Assembly (NCBI GenBank): GCA_041071465.1
Contig: CP163498.1
Span: forward strand, 2,994,001-3,058,000
Direction of reading: 5' to 3'
Origin: Pseudomonas putida
GTDB lineage: Bacteria > Pseudomonadota > Gammaproteobacteria > Pseudomonadales > Pseudomonadaceae
DNA length: 64,000 nucleotides
This document shows positions 1-10,171 of this stretch, piece after piece; the first letter of the stretch is position 1; every line of letters begins with the position of its first letter. The translations under genes and the position numbers were made by a program. The notes under the pieces were generated by a model. The model was not told where the DNA came from. It made no database searches and saw nothing but the letters and a program-made list of their open reading frames with translations.

Positions 1-1
1 G

Positions 2-2413
2 TCCCCGCACACCCCGCTTGCCCGCGCTCTGCGTATCGCCCTGCTGGGCCTGAGTGTCAGCCTGCCCATCGGCAGCCTGGCGCAGGCTGCGCCAAGCCAC
101 CACGTCGAGGTCCCGGCCGGTAGCCTGGAAGGTGCCCTCAACGCCTATGCCCGCCAGGCCGGCGTGCTGCTGAGTTTCGACCCGGCACTCACACGTGGCC
201 TGAGCAGCCGCGGCCTGTCAGGTGATTACCCGATCGACGTAGGCTTCGCTTCCCTGCTCGGCAACACTGACTTGGCCGCCGAAGCCAGCAGCGATGGCAG
301 CTGGCGCCTGGTATGTGCGACGAGCCAAGGGGCGGTCACCTTGCAGGCACAGACCATTTCCGCCCTGGGCGAAGAGAACCCGCTGGGGCCGGTGGGCAGC
401 TACGTGGCCAAGCGCAGTGTCACTGCAACCAAGACCGACACGCCTATCCATGAGACCCCGCAGTCAATTTCGGTGGTAACCCGTGAACGCATGGAGGCTC
501 AAGGCGTGCAGTCGGTCAATGAGGCCCTGCGTTACACCCCGGGCGTGTCTTCCTACGGCGCCAACAACCGCTCCGACTGGTACACGGTCGTACGCGGCTT
601 CTCGCCGACGACCTATCGAGACGGCCTGCAACTGCCGACCACCATCAACCTGGCCAGCTGGATGGTCGACCCCTACATGCTCGAACGTGTCGAAGTGCTG
701 CGTGGTCCGGCAGGCGTCTTGTATGGGCAGGGCGACCCCGGTGGGGTGATCAACCAGGTATCCAAGCGCCCGAGCACGGTCAGCAGCCACGAAATCCAGG
801 CCCAGTACGGCACTGACGCGCGCCGACAGCTGGGCTTCGACAGCACCGGCGCGTTGGATGACGAGGGCGTTTGGAGCTACCGCATAACGGCCATCGGCCA
901 TGAAGCCAACATTCGCGACACCCCTTGGGAGGACAAGCGCCAGGCACTCTCCGCCGCCCTGACCTGGCAGCCGTCGGAAGAGACCCGGCTGACCGTAATG
1001 GGCAATTACCTGGCGGACGATTCCAACGCCCAGGACAACTTCCTGCCGGCAGTTGGTACTTTGTCCCACTCGCCCTACGGCAAGATCGGTCGCGATACCT
1101 TCACCGGCGACAAGCACTTCTCAAAGTACGAGAAGACCCAGTACAGCCTCGGCTACGAATTCGAAACGCGCCTGAACGACGTCTGGCAGCTGCGCCAGAA
1201 CCTGCGTTATTCGCATCTGGACCTGAATGACAACATGGTCTTTGGTGTTGGCACTACCGCCTACTACGGCATGGAAGGTGGTGACGAGCGCACACTGTTA
1301 CGCTACGCCGGCATCGAGAACCCCAAGTACAGCCGCTGGGCTGTGGATAACCAGGCCCAGGCCGACTTCAGTACTGGCGACATCCGCCATACCCTGCTGA
1401 TCGGTGTGGATTGGCAGCGTCAGCAAACCTCTGACCCGCAGGCCTACGTCCTGACCACCCCTGTCGACCTGTATGGCGGCACGGACTATGGCCCGGTCGA
1501 CCCAAGCCAGTTCACTCCGGACACCTGGAGCTACAGCCATCAGACCAGCCGACAAACCGGGTTGTACCTGCAAGACCAATTGCACTTCGACGACCATTGG
1601 GTACTGACCCTGGGTGGTCGCTATGACTGGGCCACATCGCAAACCCGAAACTGGACCGATGCCGGTTCCGATCCCGAAATACATACCCGTGACGAGGCGT
1701 TCAGTGGCCGGGTTGGCCTGGTGTATCTGGCCGACAACGGCCTGGCACCCTACCTGAGCTACAGCGAAGGTTTCACGCCAAACCCTGGCACCGATGCCAA
1801 CAATCAGCCATTCGAGCCCACCGAAGCCAAGCAATACGAAGCGGGTATCAAGTACCAGCCACCGGGCTCGAACAGCTCGCTGACTGCCGCTGTCTTCGAG
1901 ATTACCCAGGACAACGTGCTGACCACTGCGCCAGGCAACCCCAATGACAAAGTACAGACGGGGCAGGTGCGCTCGCGTGGCATCGAGTTGGAAGGGGTGG
2001 CCAGCCTGAGCAATGAGCTCAACTTGATCGCCACCTATACCTACCAGGACGTGAAGGTGACCAAGGCCAACGATGAGACCGATGGCAAGACGCCCATCAG
2101 CATCCCGACACCGCGCAACCTGGCCTCGGTATGGGCTGACTACACCTTGCACGATGGCTTGCTCAAGGGCCTGGGTTTCGGCGCAGGGGTGCGCTACACC
2201 GGTCGCAATCCGGGGGCACCGGACAACTCGCTGAACGTGCCGGCCTATACCTTGCTCGATGCCGCCGTGCATTACGAAACCGGGCCGTGGCGGTTTGCGG
2301 TAAACGCCAGCAACCTGGCCGACAAAGAGTATGTGGCGGGATGCTATGACGCTACCCGCTGTATCTACGGCAATGGTCGCACAGTGCTGGGCACGGCCAC
2401 CTATCGCTGGTAG
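2..2413 (+). CDS. TonB-dependent siderophore receptor, transducer type (5' end outside window)
   Basis: Outer-membrane receptor that imports a ferric siderophore using TonB energy. The reading frame is open from base 2, so the start codon lies upstream; 803 residues are visible. The first ~25 residues look like the end of a signal peptide (hydrophobic, ending LAQAA). An STN domain follows (VPAGSLEGALNAYARQ), which marks receptors that also signal to a FecR-type anti-sigma factor. The plug domain carries TPIHETPQSISVV and VEVLRGPAGVLYGQGDPGG, and a long beta-barrel ends in the aromatic residue of YRW. It resembles FoxA/FiuA/FpvA-class receptors, but the ligand cannot be read from sequence. A sigma/anti-sigma pair is expected just upstream, outside the window. 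Confidence 0.93.
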   Translation, partial: SPHTPLARALRIALLGLSVSLPIGSLAQAAPSHHVEVPAGSLEGALNAYARQAGVLLSFDPALTRGLSSRGLSGDYPIDVGFASLLGNTDLAAEASSDGSWRLVCATSQGAVTLQAQTISALGEENPLGPVGSYVAKRSVTATKTDTPIHETPQSISVVTRERMEAQGVQSVNEALRYTPGVSSYGANNRSDWYTVVRGFSPTTYRDGLQLPTTINLASWMVDPYMLERVEVLRGPAGVLYGQGDPGGVINQVSKRPSTVSSHEIQAQYGTDARRQLGFDSTGALDDEGVWSYRITAIGHEANIRDTPWEDKRQALSAALTWQPSEETRLTVMGNYLADDSNAQDNFLPAVGTLSHSPYGKIGRDTFTGDKHFSKYEKTQYSLGYEFETRLNDVWQLRQNLRYSHLDLNDNMVFGVGTTAYYGMEGGDERTLLRYAGIENPKYSRWAVDNQAQADFSTGDIRHTLLIGVDWQRQQTSDPQAYVLTTPVDLYGGTDYGPVDPSQFTPDTWSYSHQTSRQTGLYLQDQLHFDDHWVLTLGGRYDWATSQTRNWTDAGSDPEIHTRDEAFSGRVGLVYLADNGLAPYLSYSEGFTPNPGTDANNQPFEPTEAKQYEAGIKYQPPGSNSSLTAAVFEITQDNVLTTAPGNPNDKVQTGQVRSRGIELEGVASLSNELNLIATYTYQDVKVTKANDETDGKTPISIPTPRNLASVWADYTLHDGLLKGLGFGAGVRYTGRNPGAPDNSLNVPAYTLLDAAVHYETGPWRFAVNASNLADKEYVAGCYDATRCIYGNGRTVLGTATYRW

Positions 2414-2522
2414 ACACCGACCCTGTGGGAGCGGGCAGTGCCGCTGAAGGTTGCTGTCATCTGGCTGCAACGAATATTCAGCAACATTTCTGCCATCTCC
2501 CCGTGCCTCATTGCGAGTTCGA

Positions 2523-3541
2523 ATGGGCCATCCCGCGCTGCACCTGCCACAGGACCACGACCTGTTCGGCTTGCTCTACGCCTTCGCTTTCCGCCCGGCC
2601 AGCCAGGGCGCGAAATCGATTCGACGCAGTTGTTGCACACGCTCGGCCAGCCGCTGGAGCCCGGTGAGTTTCTCTGGGTGCACCTGAACCTGGCCCACGC
2701 AGCCTGCGAGCGCTGGCTGCGCACCCACCTGCAGTTGCCCGACGCTTTCTTCGAAACGCTGCGCGAAGGTTCCCGCTCGACCCGCATCGAGCACGCCGAC
2801 TCAGCACTGCTGGCAGTGGTCAACGATGTGGTGTTCAACTTCGGCCTGGTGTCGTCGGACATTTCCACGCTGTGGGCCTGTGCCAGCAGCCAGTTGCTGG
2901 TGAGTGCGCGACTGCAGCCGTTGCACTCGGTGGACAAGCTGCGTTCGTCGGTCAAGCAGGGTGAGCGTTTTCATTCGTCCATCGAACTGTTGGTCCACCT
3001 GCTGCGTGACCAGGGCGATGTGCTGACCCAGATCGTGCGTGAAACCACCACCAGCGTCGATCGCATCGAAGACCAGTTGCTGTCCCAGCGCCTAAGCGAC
3101 AACCGTGCCGAGCTGGGCAGCATGCGCCGGGTTCTGGTGCGCTTGCAGCGCCTGCTGGCGCTGGAGCCGGGGGCGCTGTTGCGCTTGCTCAACCGCCCGC
3201 CGGAGTGGCTGAAGGAACAGGACATACGCCAACTGCGTGCCGCCACTGAAGAGTTCACCCTGGTGATCAGCGACCTCACCGCCCTGGGCGAGCGGATCAA
3301 GCTGCTGCAGGAAGAAATCGCCGCCAAGGTCAACGAACAGACCAACCGCACTTTGTTCACCCTGACCGTGGTAACGGTGCTGGCGCTGCCGATCAACATC
3401 ATCGCGGGCTTCTTCGGCATGAACGTGGGTGGCGTGCCGCTGGCGGAAAACCCCCATGGCTTCTGGGTGCTGGTTGCCCTGGTGGCGACCTTCACCGTGC
3501 TGGTTGGGCGCTGGGCGTTTCGCAAGCGCCGGGAATACTAA
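2523..3541 (+). CDS. zntB: CorA/ZntB-family divalent metal transporter (frameshift near 2597)
   Basis: Inner-membrane metal ion transporter of the CorA superfamily, probably the ZntB zinc branch. The C-terminal part has two membrane helices with the signature GFFGMN between them, and the cytoplasmic domain is rich in charged helices. The N-terminus (from ATG 2523, HDLFGLLYAFAF) and the rest (GQPGREIDSTQLL onward) lie in different frames. Adding one G in the CCCGG at 2593-2597 joins them into RPGQPGRE and gives 339 residues, normal for ZntB. The start is uncertain because no strong ribosome-binding site is visible. The frameshift is probably a sequence error. Confidence 0.8.
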
Positions 3542-3643
3542 AACTGGGCAGGCACAGAACAAGCGAACCGACTGACGGTCGCTCCCACCCTTCATCCTTG
3601 CCTACGCTGATACTCCCAACCCGCTGAAGCAAGGAGATCCACC

Positions 3644-4263
3644 GTGAGCTTCCAATACAAGCGTCTGGACAAGAACAACGCCGCCGTGCTGCTGGTCGAC
3701 CACCAGACCGGCCTGCTCTCGCTGGTAAGGGACATCGACCCGACCGCTTCAAGAACAATGTGCTGGCCCTCTCGGACCTGGCCAAGTACTTCAAGCTGCC
3801 GACCATCCTTACCACCAGCTTCGAGACCGGCCCCAACGGCCCGCTGGTGCCGGAACTGAAAGAGCAGTTCCCCAACGCCCCCTACATTGCACGCCCCGGC
3901 AACATCAACGCCTGGGACAACGAAGACTTCGTCAAAGCAGTCAAAGCCACCGGCAAGAAGCAGTTGCTGATCGCCGGTGTCGTCACTGAAGTGTGTGTGG
4001 CCTTCCCGGCCTTGTCGGCACTGGAGGAGGGCTTCGAAGTATTCGTTGTCACCGATGCATCAGGCACCTTCAACGAACTGACCCGAGATTCGGCCTGGCG
4101 GCGCATGGAGGCTGCGGGGGCGCAGCTGATGACCTGGTTCGGCGTGGCCTGCGAGCTGCACCGTGACTGGCGCAATGACATCGAGGGGCTGGGTACCCTG
4201 TTCTCCAACCATATCCCCGACTACCGCAACTTGATGACCAGTTACAACAAGCTGGCCAAATAG
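3644..4263 (+). CDS. ycaC: YcaC-like cysteine hydrolase, isochorismatase superfamily (frameshift near 3742)
   Basis: Cysteine hydrolase of the isochorismatase-like superfamily, close to E. coli YcaC, whose natural substrate is unknown. It starts at GTG 3644 behind a good AAGGAG (3631-3636). Residues near the start (AAVLLVDHQTGLLSLVRDI) hold the catalytic Asp, and GVVTEVCVAFPALSA holds the nucleophile Cys. The frame breaks between DIDP and RFKNNVLAL; one extra G at 3742 (CCG-GAC-CGC) restores a 206-residue protein of YcaC length. Single gene, no obvious operon partner. The break is most likely a sequence error. Confidence 0.88.
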
Positions 4264-4371
4264 CGCCACCCGGCGGGGCTGCACGGCAGCCCCCGCATCA
4301 ATCTGCAAGCGAAGCGGCAAACCGTCATGAATCGACCATACTGACTCTTCATTCGCCTTCAGGAGAGTGTC

Positions 4372-5190
4372 ATGTCGAAGCCGTCCAGGAAGAAACCCAC
4401 CCAGGAACAGCCAGAAAAACTGGGCGGCAAGGCCTACGAAAAAGCGCTCAGGAACCTGCATGTAGAGCTGGTGAAGCTGCAGGAGTGGGTGGTGGCCAAG
4501 GGCTTGAAGGTATGCATTGTCTTCGAAGGCCGCGATGGCGCCGGCAAGGGCGGCACCATCAAGGCCATTACCGAGCGCGTCAGCCCGCGGGTGTTTCGTG
4601 TGGTGGCGCTGCCGGCGCCGACCGAACGGGAAAAATCCCAGATGTACCTGCAGCGCTACCTGGGCCACTTGCCTGCGGCAGGCGAAGTGGTGATCTTCGA
4701 TCGCAGTTGGTACAACCGCGCAGGGGTGGAGCGGGTAATGGGCTTCTGCTCCGATGAGCAAGTGGATAAGTTCCTGTCCGGTGTGCCGGTGTTTGAAAAG
4801 GTCATGGTCGAGTCGGGGATCATCCTCATCAAGTACTGGCTTGAAGTCAGCGCCGAAGAGCAAACCCGGCGCTTGCAGGATCGCATCACCGACGGCCGCA
4901 AACTGTGGAAGCTGTCGCCGATGGACCTCAAGTCGTACACCCGCTGGGATGACTATACCCAGGCGCGTGACGACATGTTCCAGGCCTCGGATACCGCTTG
5001 GGCGCCGTGGTTCATGGCGCACTCCAACGACAAACGTCGCGCTCGGCTGAACATCATCAGCCATCTGCTCAGCCGTATTCCCTACAAAGACATCACCCGC
5101 GAGCAGCTGGTGAAGCTGCCCAAACGCGGCAAGATCGGCAAGTACAAGGCTGTGGCCTACCCGTTCAAGGTCGTCGAAGAACGCTTCTGA
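4372..5190 (+). CDS. ppk2: Polyphosphate kinase 2 (PPK2, class I type)
   Basis: Transfers phosphate between polyphosphate and nucleoside diphosphates, typically making GTP or ATP from polyphosphate. The 272-residue protein has a short basic N-terminus, a Walker A loop GRDGAGKGGTIKAI at about residues 51-64, and the PPK2 Walker B/lid segment FDRSWYNRAGVERVMGF. It is a single-domain, class I-sized PPK2. CAGGAG lies 6-7 bases before ATG 4372. The next gene starts 36 bases downstream on the same strand. Confidence 0.93.
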   Translation: MSKPSRKKPTQEQPEKLGGKAYEKALRNLHVELVKLQEWVVAKGLKVCIVFEGRDGAGKGGTIKAITERVSPRVFRVVALPAPTEREKSQMYLQRYLGHLPAAGEVVIFDRSWYNRAGVERVMGFCSDEQVDKFLSGVPVFEKVMVESGIILIKYWLEVSAEEQTRRLQDRITDGRKLWKLSPMDLKSYTRWDDYTQARDDMFQASDTAWAPWFMAHSNDKRRARLNIISHLLSRIPYKDITREQLVKLPKRGKIGKYKAVAYPFKVVEERF

Positions 5191-5226
5191 ACCCCTTCCT
5201 ACGGGAAGCTGCGAAGGTACGAGCTC

Positions 5227-6423
5227 ATGCCTCATGACGGCAGCCTGCTGCAGGCGACGGTGGTGTTCCTGTTGGCCGTGGTGCTTCTGGTACCGCTGGC
5301 GCAACGTCTGAAAATGGGGGCGGTACCGGGTTATCTGTTGGCGGGTATCCTGATTGGCCCGTCGGTGCTTGGGCTGCTCGGCAACCCGGACAACGTGGCG
5401 CGGCTGTCGGAAATGGGCGTGGTCATGTTGCTGTTCGTGATTGGCCTGGAGCTGTCCCCACGGCGTCTGTGGACCATGCGCCGGGCGCTGTTTGGCGTCG
5501 GCAGCTTGCAGGTGGGGCTTACCGCCGTGCTGCTTGGGCTGCTGGCGTATGGGGTGTTCGACCAATCCAGGGCCGCTGCGATCGTGCTGGGCCTGGGCCT
5601 GGCGCTGTCGTCCACCGCCTTTGGCTTGCAGGTACTGGCCGAACGCAAGGACCTGGGCAAGCCTCACGGCCGTCTGGCCGTGGCCATTCTGCTGTTCCAG
5701 GACATTGCCGCCATTCCCCTGATTGCTGTGGTGCCGTTGCTCGGTGGTGATGTCAGCACCGCCGACGAAGGTGCCTGGCCGTTGCTGGCCGTGGCTGTTG
5801 GCATTGGTGTGCTGATTGTTTTTGGCCGTTATCTGTTGACCCCGGTATTCAAGTGGACGGTGGGGTCGGGTCTGCCTGAGCTGTCGACCGCCACGGCTTT
5901 GCTGGTGGTGCTGGGCACCGCCTGGTTGATGGAGCACGTGGGTGTTTCGATGGCGCTGGGGGCCTTTCTGGCCGGCGTGCTGATGGCCGAGTCGCCCTTT
6001 CGCCACGAACTGGAAACCCAGATCGAGCCAATCAAAGGCCTGCTGCTGGGGCTGTTCTTCGTTGGCGTGGGCATGAGTGCCGACCTGCGCCTGCTGTTCG
6101 GCATGCCGCTGATGGTGTTGGGGCTCACCTTGCTGCTGGTCGCCATCAAGCTGCCCTTGTTGTATGGCCTGGGGCGCACGCTCGGTGGGCTCAACAAGGC
6201 ACAGGCGCTCTGCCTGGGCGTAGTGCTGGCCTCGGGGGGCGAGTTCGCCTTCGTGGTGTTCAAGCTGGCGCTGGACCATCAGGTCCTCACCCAGCAGGTG
6301 CACGACCTGCTGGTACTGGCCATCACCTTGTCGATGGCCGTGGTGCCCTTGGTAATGATGGCCTTGGCGCGGCAGCTACGCGACGACAGCCCCGTGCAGG
6401 TATCCCCTGAAACGGGCCAGTGA
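5227..6423 (+). CDS. CPA2-family monovalent cation:proton antiporter, transmembrane domain only
   Basis: Membrane exchanger related to KefB/KefC and other CPA2 antiporters. Its 398 residues are almost wholly hydrophobic with about 12 predicted helices. The N-terminus holds VPGYLLAGILIGP and MLLFVIGLELSP, typical of the family. FQDIAAIPLIAV carries the conserved membrane Asp used for ion exchange. The protein ends shortly after the last helix and lacks the cytoplasmic RCK/TrkA-N domain of KefB/C, so ligand gating like that of Kef is not expected. It lies between ppk2 and the PerM-like gene on the same strand. Ion specificity (K+ or Na+) is not readable. Confidence 0.87.
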   Translation: MPHDGSLLQATVVFLLAVVLLVPLAQRLKMGAVPGYLLAGILIGPSVLGLLGNPDNVARLSEMGVVMLLFVIGLELSPRRLWTMRRALFGVGSLQVGLTAVLLGLLAYGVFDQSRAAAIVLGLGLALSSTAFGLQVLAERKDLGKPHGRLAVAILLFQDIAAIPLIAVVPLLGGDVSTADEGAWPLLAVAVGIGVLIVFGRYLLTPVFKWTVGSGLPELSTATALLVVLGTAWLMEHVGVSMALGAFLAGVLMAESPFRHELETQIEPIKGLLLGLFFVGVGMSADLRLLFGMPLMVLGLTLLLVAIKLPLLYGLGRTLGGLNKAQALCLGVVLASGGEFAFVVFKLALDHQVLTQQVHDLLVLAITLSMAVVPLVMMALARQLRDDSPVQVSPETGQ

Positions 6424-6463
6424 ATTGCGCCTGGCTGGTGCATTGAATGTCGGGAGGTGGATC

Positions 6464-7560
6464 ATGCAGTCGAGTTTCAAGCTGGACAGCGCCCTGTCGC
6501 GGGGCTTGCTCGATGTACTCATCAAGGCCGGCCTGGTGGCAGCCTTGGTGATCTTCTCCTTCCAGGTATTCCAACCGTTCCTGGAATTGATGCTGTGGGC
6601 GGTGATCCTGGCGGTCACGTTGTACCCGTTGCATTGCCGTATCCAGCGCCGCACTGGGCTCAAGCAAGGCTATGCGGCGACGCTGGTGGTGCTGCTGGTA
6701 CTGGTGGTGCTGTTGGTGCCGATCTACCTGGTCGTGATGTCCATTGGTGAATCGGTGGACAGCCTGGTGACCTTGCTCAAGAGCGGTGCCTGGAGCGTGC
6801 CGGTCCCACCTGACTCCGTGGCGAATTGGCCACTGATCGGGCCGAAGGTGCATGCGCTGTGGTTGGCGGCCTCCGAAAACATGGCCAGTGTACTGAATCA
6901 GTGGATGCCCCAGATCAAGGGTGCCGGGCTTACGGTACTGGGCGCTGCGGCCAGTGCCGGTGGGGCCTTCCTGCTGTTCATCGGCGCGATCATCATTTCC
7001 GGGGTCATCATGGCCTTCGGTGAACGCGGTGAAGTCGCAGCGCAGCGTATTGCCATGCGGGTTTCGGGCGAAGAGCGCGGTAAGCCCTTGGCCACGCTGT
7101 GCACCGCTACCATTCGCGCGGTGGCGCAAGGCGTGATCGGCATTGCGTTCATCCAAATGCTGTTGATCGGTGTCGGTTTCGTCATCAAAGGCGTACCAGG
7201 GGCAGGGATGCTGGCCATCGTCATCCTCATGCTTGGGATTGCCCAAGCCCCGGCCACGTTGGTCACGGTGCCGGTAATCATTTATGTATTCAACACCGAA
7301 GGCTTCACGGTGGCGGCCATCGTTTTTGCCGTCTACACCTTCGTCGCCGGCCTTGCCGATAACGTGCTCAAACCGATGCTGCTGGGGCGCGGGTCGATGT
7401 GCCGATGCCGGTGGTGCTGATTGGGGCACTGGGCGGCATGGTGGTCAAAGGCATCATCGGGTTGTTCATTGGCCCGGTAATCCTAGGCGTGACCTACGTG
7501 TTGTTCTGGCAATGGGTTGCGCTGCAGGTGCCGGAGCAACCGGCACCCCCCGCCGCCTGA
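6464..7560 (+). CDS. AI-2E/PerM-family membrane protein (frameshift near 7391)
   Basis: Member of the AI-2E transporter (PerM/YdiK/TqsA) family, polytopic inner-membrane proteins with around eight helices whose substrates range from quorum signals to ions. It starts at ATG 6464 after GGGAGG (6452-6457). The frame is lost after PMLLGRG; one extra G in the run at 7391-7393 continues it as VDVPMPVVLIGALGGMVVKG and ends at 7560, giving 365 residues. That region is the conserved C-terminal part of the family, so the break is most likely an error. It sits 3 bases before the efflux outer-membrane factor and may be co-transcribed with it. Confidence 0.86.
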
Positions 7561-7563
7561 GCC

Positions 7564-9077
7564 ATGCCCAACTGCTGCTATGGCCTGGGGTTGCTGATGC
7601 TGCTGGCTGGTTGCACCCAGGTCGGCCCCGATTTCGAAAAGCCCCAGGCCCCGTGGCTGGACGGCTGGAGCACACCCATGCTGGAACAGGCAGGGCGTAG
7701 CGCCACCACCCCTGACCTGCGCCAGTGGTGGGCGGTGTTTGCCGACCCGATGCTGGACGCGCTGATTGCCGAGGCCGACGCCAACAACACCAACCTGCGC
7801 GTGGCTGGCCTGCGTATCGCTGAAGCTCGTGCGCAATTGGCCATCGTGCAGACCGGGCGTTATCCACAGCTGCAGCAACTGAGCGCGCAGAGCCTGTACC
7901 TGAAGCAGAACCAGTCCGGTACTGCCACCGCCCGTGATTCGGTGTTCTGGCAATCCAGCGTCGGCTTCGACATTGGCTGGGAGATCGACTTCTGGGGCCG
8001 CTTCAGTCGCGCCATCGAAAGCGCAGATGCCCTCTACTTCGCCTCCCAGGCCAACTACGCCGACGCCATGTTGCTGCTGCGTGCGCAAGTGGCCGACACT
8101 TACTTTGCCCTGCGTACCGCCGAGGCGCGGCTGGATATCGCGCAAGAGAACGCCAAGCGCCAGGCGCGTAGCCTGGAGATCACCGAGCGGCTTTTCCGCC
8201 ACGGCGAACATGACGAACTCGACTGGCAGCAGGCGCGTACTCAATACCTGGCGACCCTGGCCACCATCCCTGAATTCGAGAATCAGCTCAACGCCCTGCG
8301 CAATGTGTTGTGCTCATTGCTGGGCCGCCCGCCCGGGCCGCTGCCGCAGTTGCAGGCCGGTCATGGCCAGCTGCCGCTGCCAGAGCGCGCAATATTGCAG
8401 GACGTGCCTGCCAACCTGCTGCAGCGCCGGCCAGACATTCGCGCCGCCGAGCAGGCAGTGGCGGCGCAGTCGGCGCTGGTCGGGGTGGCCGAGGCCGATC
8501 TTTATCCACAACTGAGCCTGCTTGGCAGTATCGGCTGGACCTTTCTTTCGGCCAGTCACCTGCCCAACACTTTCGACCTGGCGGCAGGGCCGAGCCTGAT
8601 CTGGAACCCGTTCGACTACGGCCGGCGCAAAAATGCCGTGCGGGTGGAAGATGCCCGCTTGCAGCAACTGATCGAGCTGTACCAACAGGGTGTGCGCGAA
8701 GCCGCCCGTGAAGCCGACGACGCTGCCAGCGGTCTGGTGCGCTCGCTGCAAAGTGCAACCATTCGCGACCAGGCTTCCCAGGCGGCGCAACGCTCGCTGA
8801 CCCTGGCCAGCTCGCAGTACCGCGAAGGCTTCGCCGACTTCCAGCGGGTGCTCGATGCCCAGCAACTGCTGTTGCAGCAACAGGATGGTTACCTGGTCAG
8901 CCGTGGCAACGCGGTCAGCAGCCTGGTGACGTTGTACAAGGCCCTGGGCGGAGGCTGGGACACCCGCCGCGCGCCGATCGACCCGGCCACCCGCCAGCAC
9001 ATGCAGCAACGCACCGACTGGGCGAGCTGCTCGACGTGCCAGCCTCCAGCGCACATGCACAAGGTGAAACCGAATGA
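7564..9077 (+). CDS. RND/NodT-type efflux outer-membrane lipoprotein (C-terminal frameshift near 9022)
   Basis: TolC-like outer-membrane channel of the NodT family. A lipobox (MLLAGC, Cys about residue 17) predicts lipid anchoring. Two repeats of long coiled-coil helices follow, with VGFDIGWEIDFWGRF and LLQRRPDIRAAEQAVAAQSA as family hallmarks. As read, the frame runs to 9114 with an atypical tail. Adding one G to the TGGG at 9019-9022 gives WGELLDVPASS and a stop at 9075-9077, which overlaps the adaptor's ATG (9074) as ATGA. The corrected protein is 504 residues, so I prefer that end. It forms an export complex with the next two genes. Confidence 0.85.
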
Positions 9078-10171
9078 GCGACACCAGGCCAGCGCCGCCC
9101 CCGTCAGCCCCTGATCGCGGTATGCGCTGGGTGCTGTTGCTAATTGCCGTGAGCCTGCTTTGGTACCTGCTGGCGGACCGCTTCACGCCATACACCCAGC
9201 AGGCACGCCTGCAGGCCTACGTGGTGCCGGTGGCCGCCGAAGTGGCCGGGCAGATCAAGCGTGTGGCCGTCGGCAACAACCAGGAAGTGCGCCAGGGCGA
9301 TGTGCTGTTCGAACTCGACCAAGAACAGTACCGCATTGCCTTGGCCCGCGCCGAAGCCGATCTCGATACCGTGCGCCGGCAGATCGGCGCCAGTACCGCT
9401 GGCATCGACTCCGCTCAGGCTGCGCTCGTGGCGGCCCAGGCCAATGAGCGCAAGGCGCGGCAGGACGCAGAACGCCTCAAGCGGCTGATTGACGAAGACC
9501 CCGGCACGGTATCGGTGCGCCGCCTGGAAGGCGCACAGGCCACCCGTGACCAGGCCATAAGCCAAGTGGCGGCGGCCCGTGCTGAAGTGGTGCGCGCCCG
9601 TGAACAGCAGGGCGGTGCACAGGAGGACAATGCCCAGCTGCGCAGTGCAGCGGCCAACGTGGAAAAGGCCCGCCTGGACCTTGCCCGTACCGTGGTACGC
9701 GCTGATGCGAACGGGTTGATCACCGACTTGCGCACCGACGTTGGCCACTATGTCGGGGCGGGCAGCCCGATGATGACCCTGATCAGTATTCATGACGTGT
9801 GGATAAGTGCCGACATGACCGAGAACAACCTCGGTCGGCTGCGCCCCGACACGCCGGTGCTGGTGGTGCTCGACGCGCTGCCCGGCACTGTGTTGAAGGG
9901 GCGTATACGCAGCATTGGCTACGGTGTGAGCGTGGGCCAGCCTGCAGCGCCGGGTACGCTGCCGACCGTGCAGAACAGCCGCGAGTGGCTGCGTTCGGCG
10001 CAGCGCTTCCCGGTGATCGTCGAGCTGGAGCGCGACCAGCTTCAGGACAAGACCGTGCTGCGGGTCGGTGGCCAGGCCGAGGTCATGGCCTTGCCCGGCG
10101 AAGGCAACCCCCTGAACCTGCTGGGCCGGTTGTTCATGTGGCTGATGAGCTGGCTGTCATATGCCTATTGA
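9074..10171 (+). CDS. HlyD/EmrA-type periplasmic adaptor (membrane fusion protein)
   Basis: Periplasmic adaptor linking the inner-membrane pump to the outer-membrane channel. One N-terminal membrane helix (about residues 18-34, WVLLLIAVSLLWYLL) anchors it. A biotinyl-lipoyl half (VAAEVAGQIKRVAVGNNQEV), an Ala/Gln/Arg-rich coiled-coil hairpin (about residues 95-200), the second lipoyl half (ANGLITDLRTDVGHYVGAG) and a beta-barrel follow. The start codon overlaps the corrected stop of the outer-membrane factor (ATGA), and the end overlaps the next start by 11 bases, so the three genes are translationally coupled. Confidence 0.92.
   Translation: MSDTRPAPPPSAPDRGMRWVLLLIAVSLLWYLLADRFTPYTQQARLQAYVVPVAAEVAGQIKRVAVGNNQEVRQGDVLFELDQEQYRIALARAEADLDTVRRQIGASTAGIDSAQAALVAAQANERKARQDAERLKRLIDEDPGTVSVRRLEGAQATRDQAISQVAAARAEVVRAREQQGGAQEDNAQLRSAAANVEKARLDLARTVVRADANGLITDLRTDVGHYVGAGSPMMTLISIHDVWISADMTENNLGRLRPDTPVLVVLDALPGTVLKGRIRSIGYGVSVGQPAAPGTLPTVQNSREWLRSAQRFPVIVELERDQLQDKTVLRVGGQAEVMALPGEGNPLNLLGRLFMWLMSWLSYAY

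Noticed and set aside
2523..3541. Reading the interrupted genes (zntB, ycaC, SulP and others) as true pseudogenes
   Set aside because: The breaks are single bases in G/C runs, both halves are fully conserved, and even ispE is affected. Errors explain the pattern better.
4060..6303. A 747-codon open frame on the minus strand over ycaC, ppk2 and the antiporter
   Set aside because: It is rich in His/Gln/Arg, has no known motif and is antisense to three well-supported genes. Long antisense frames are common in high-GC Pseudomonas DNA.
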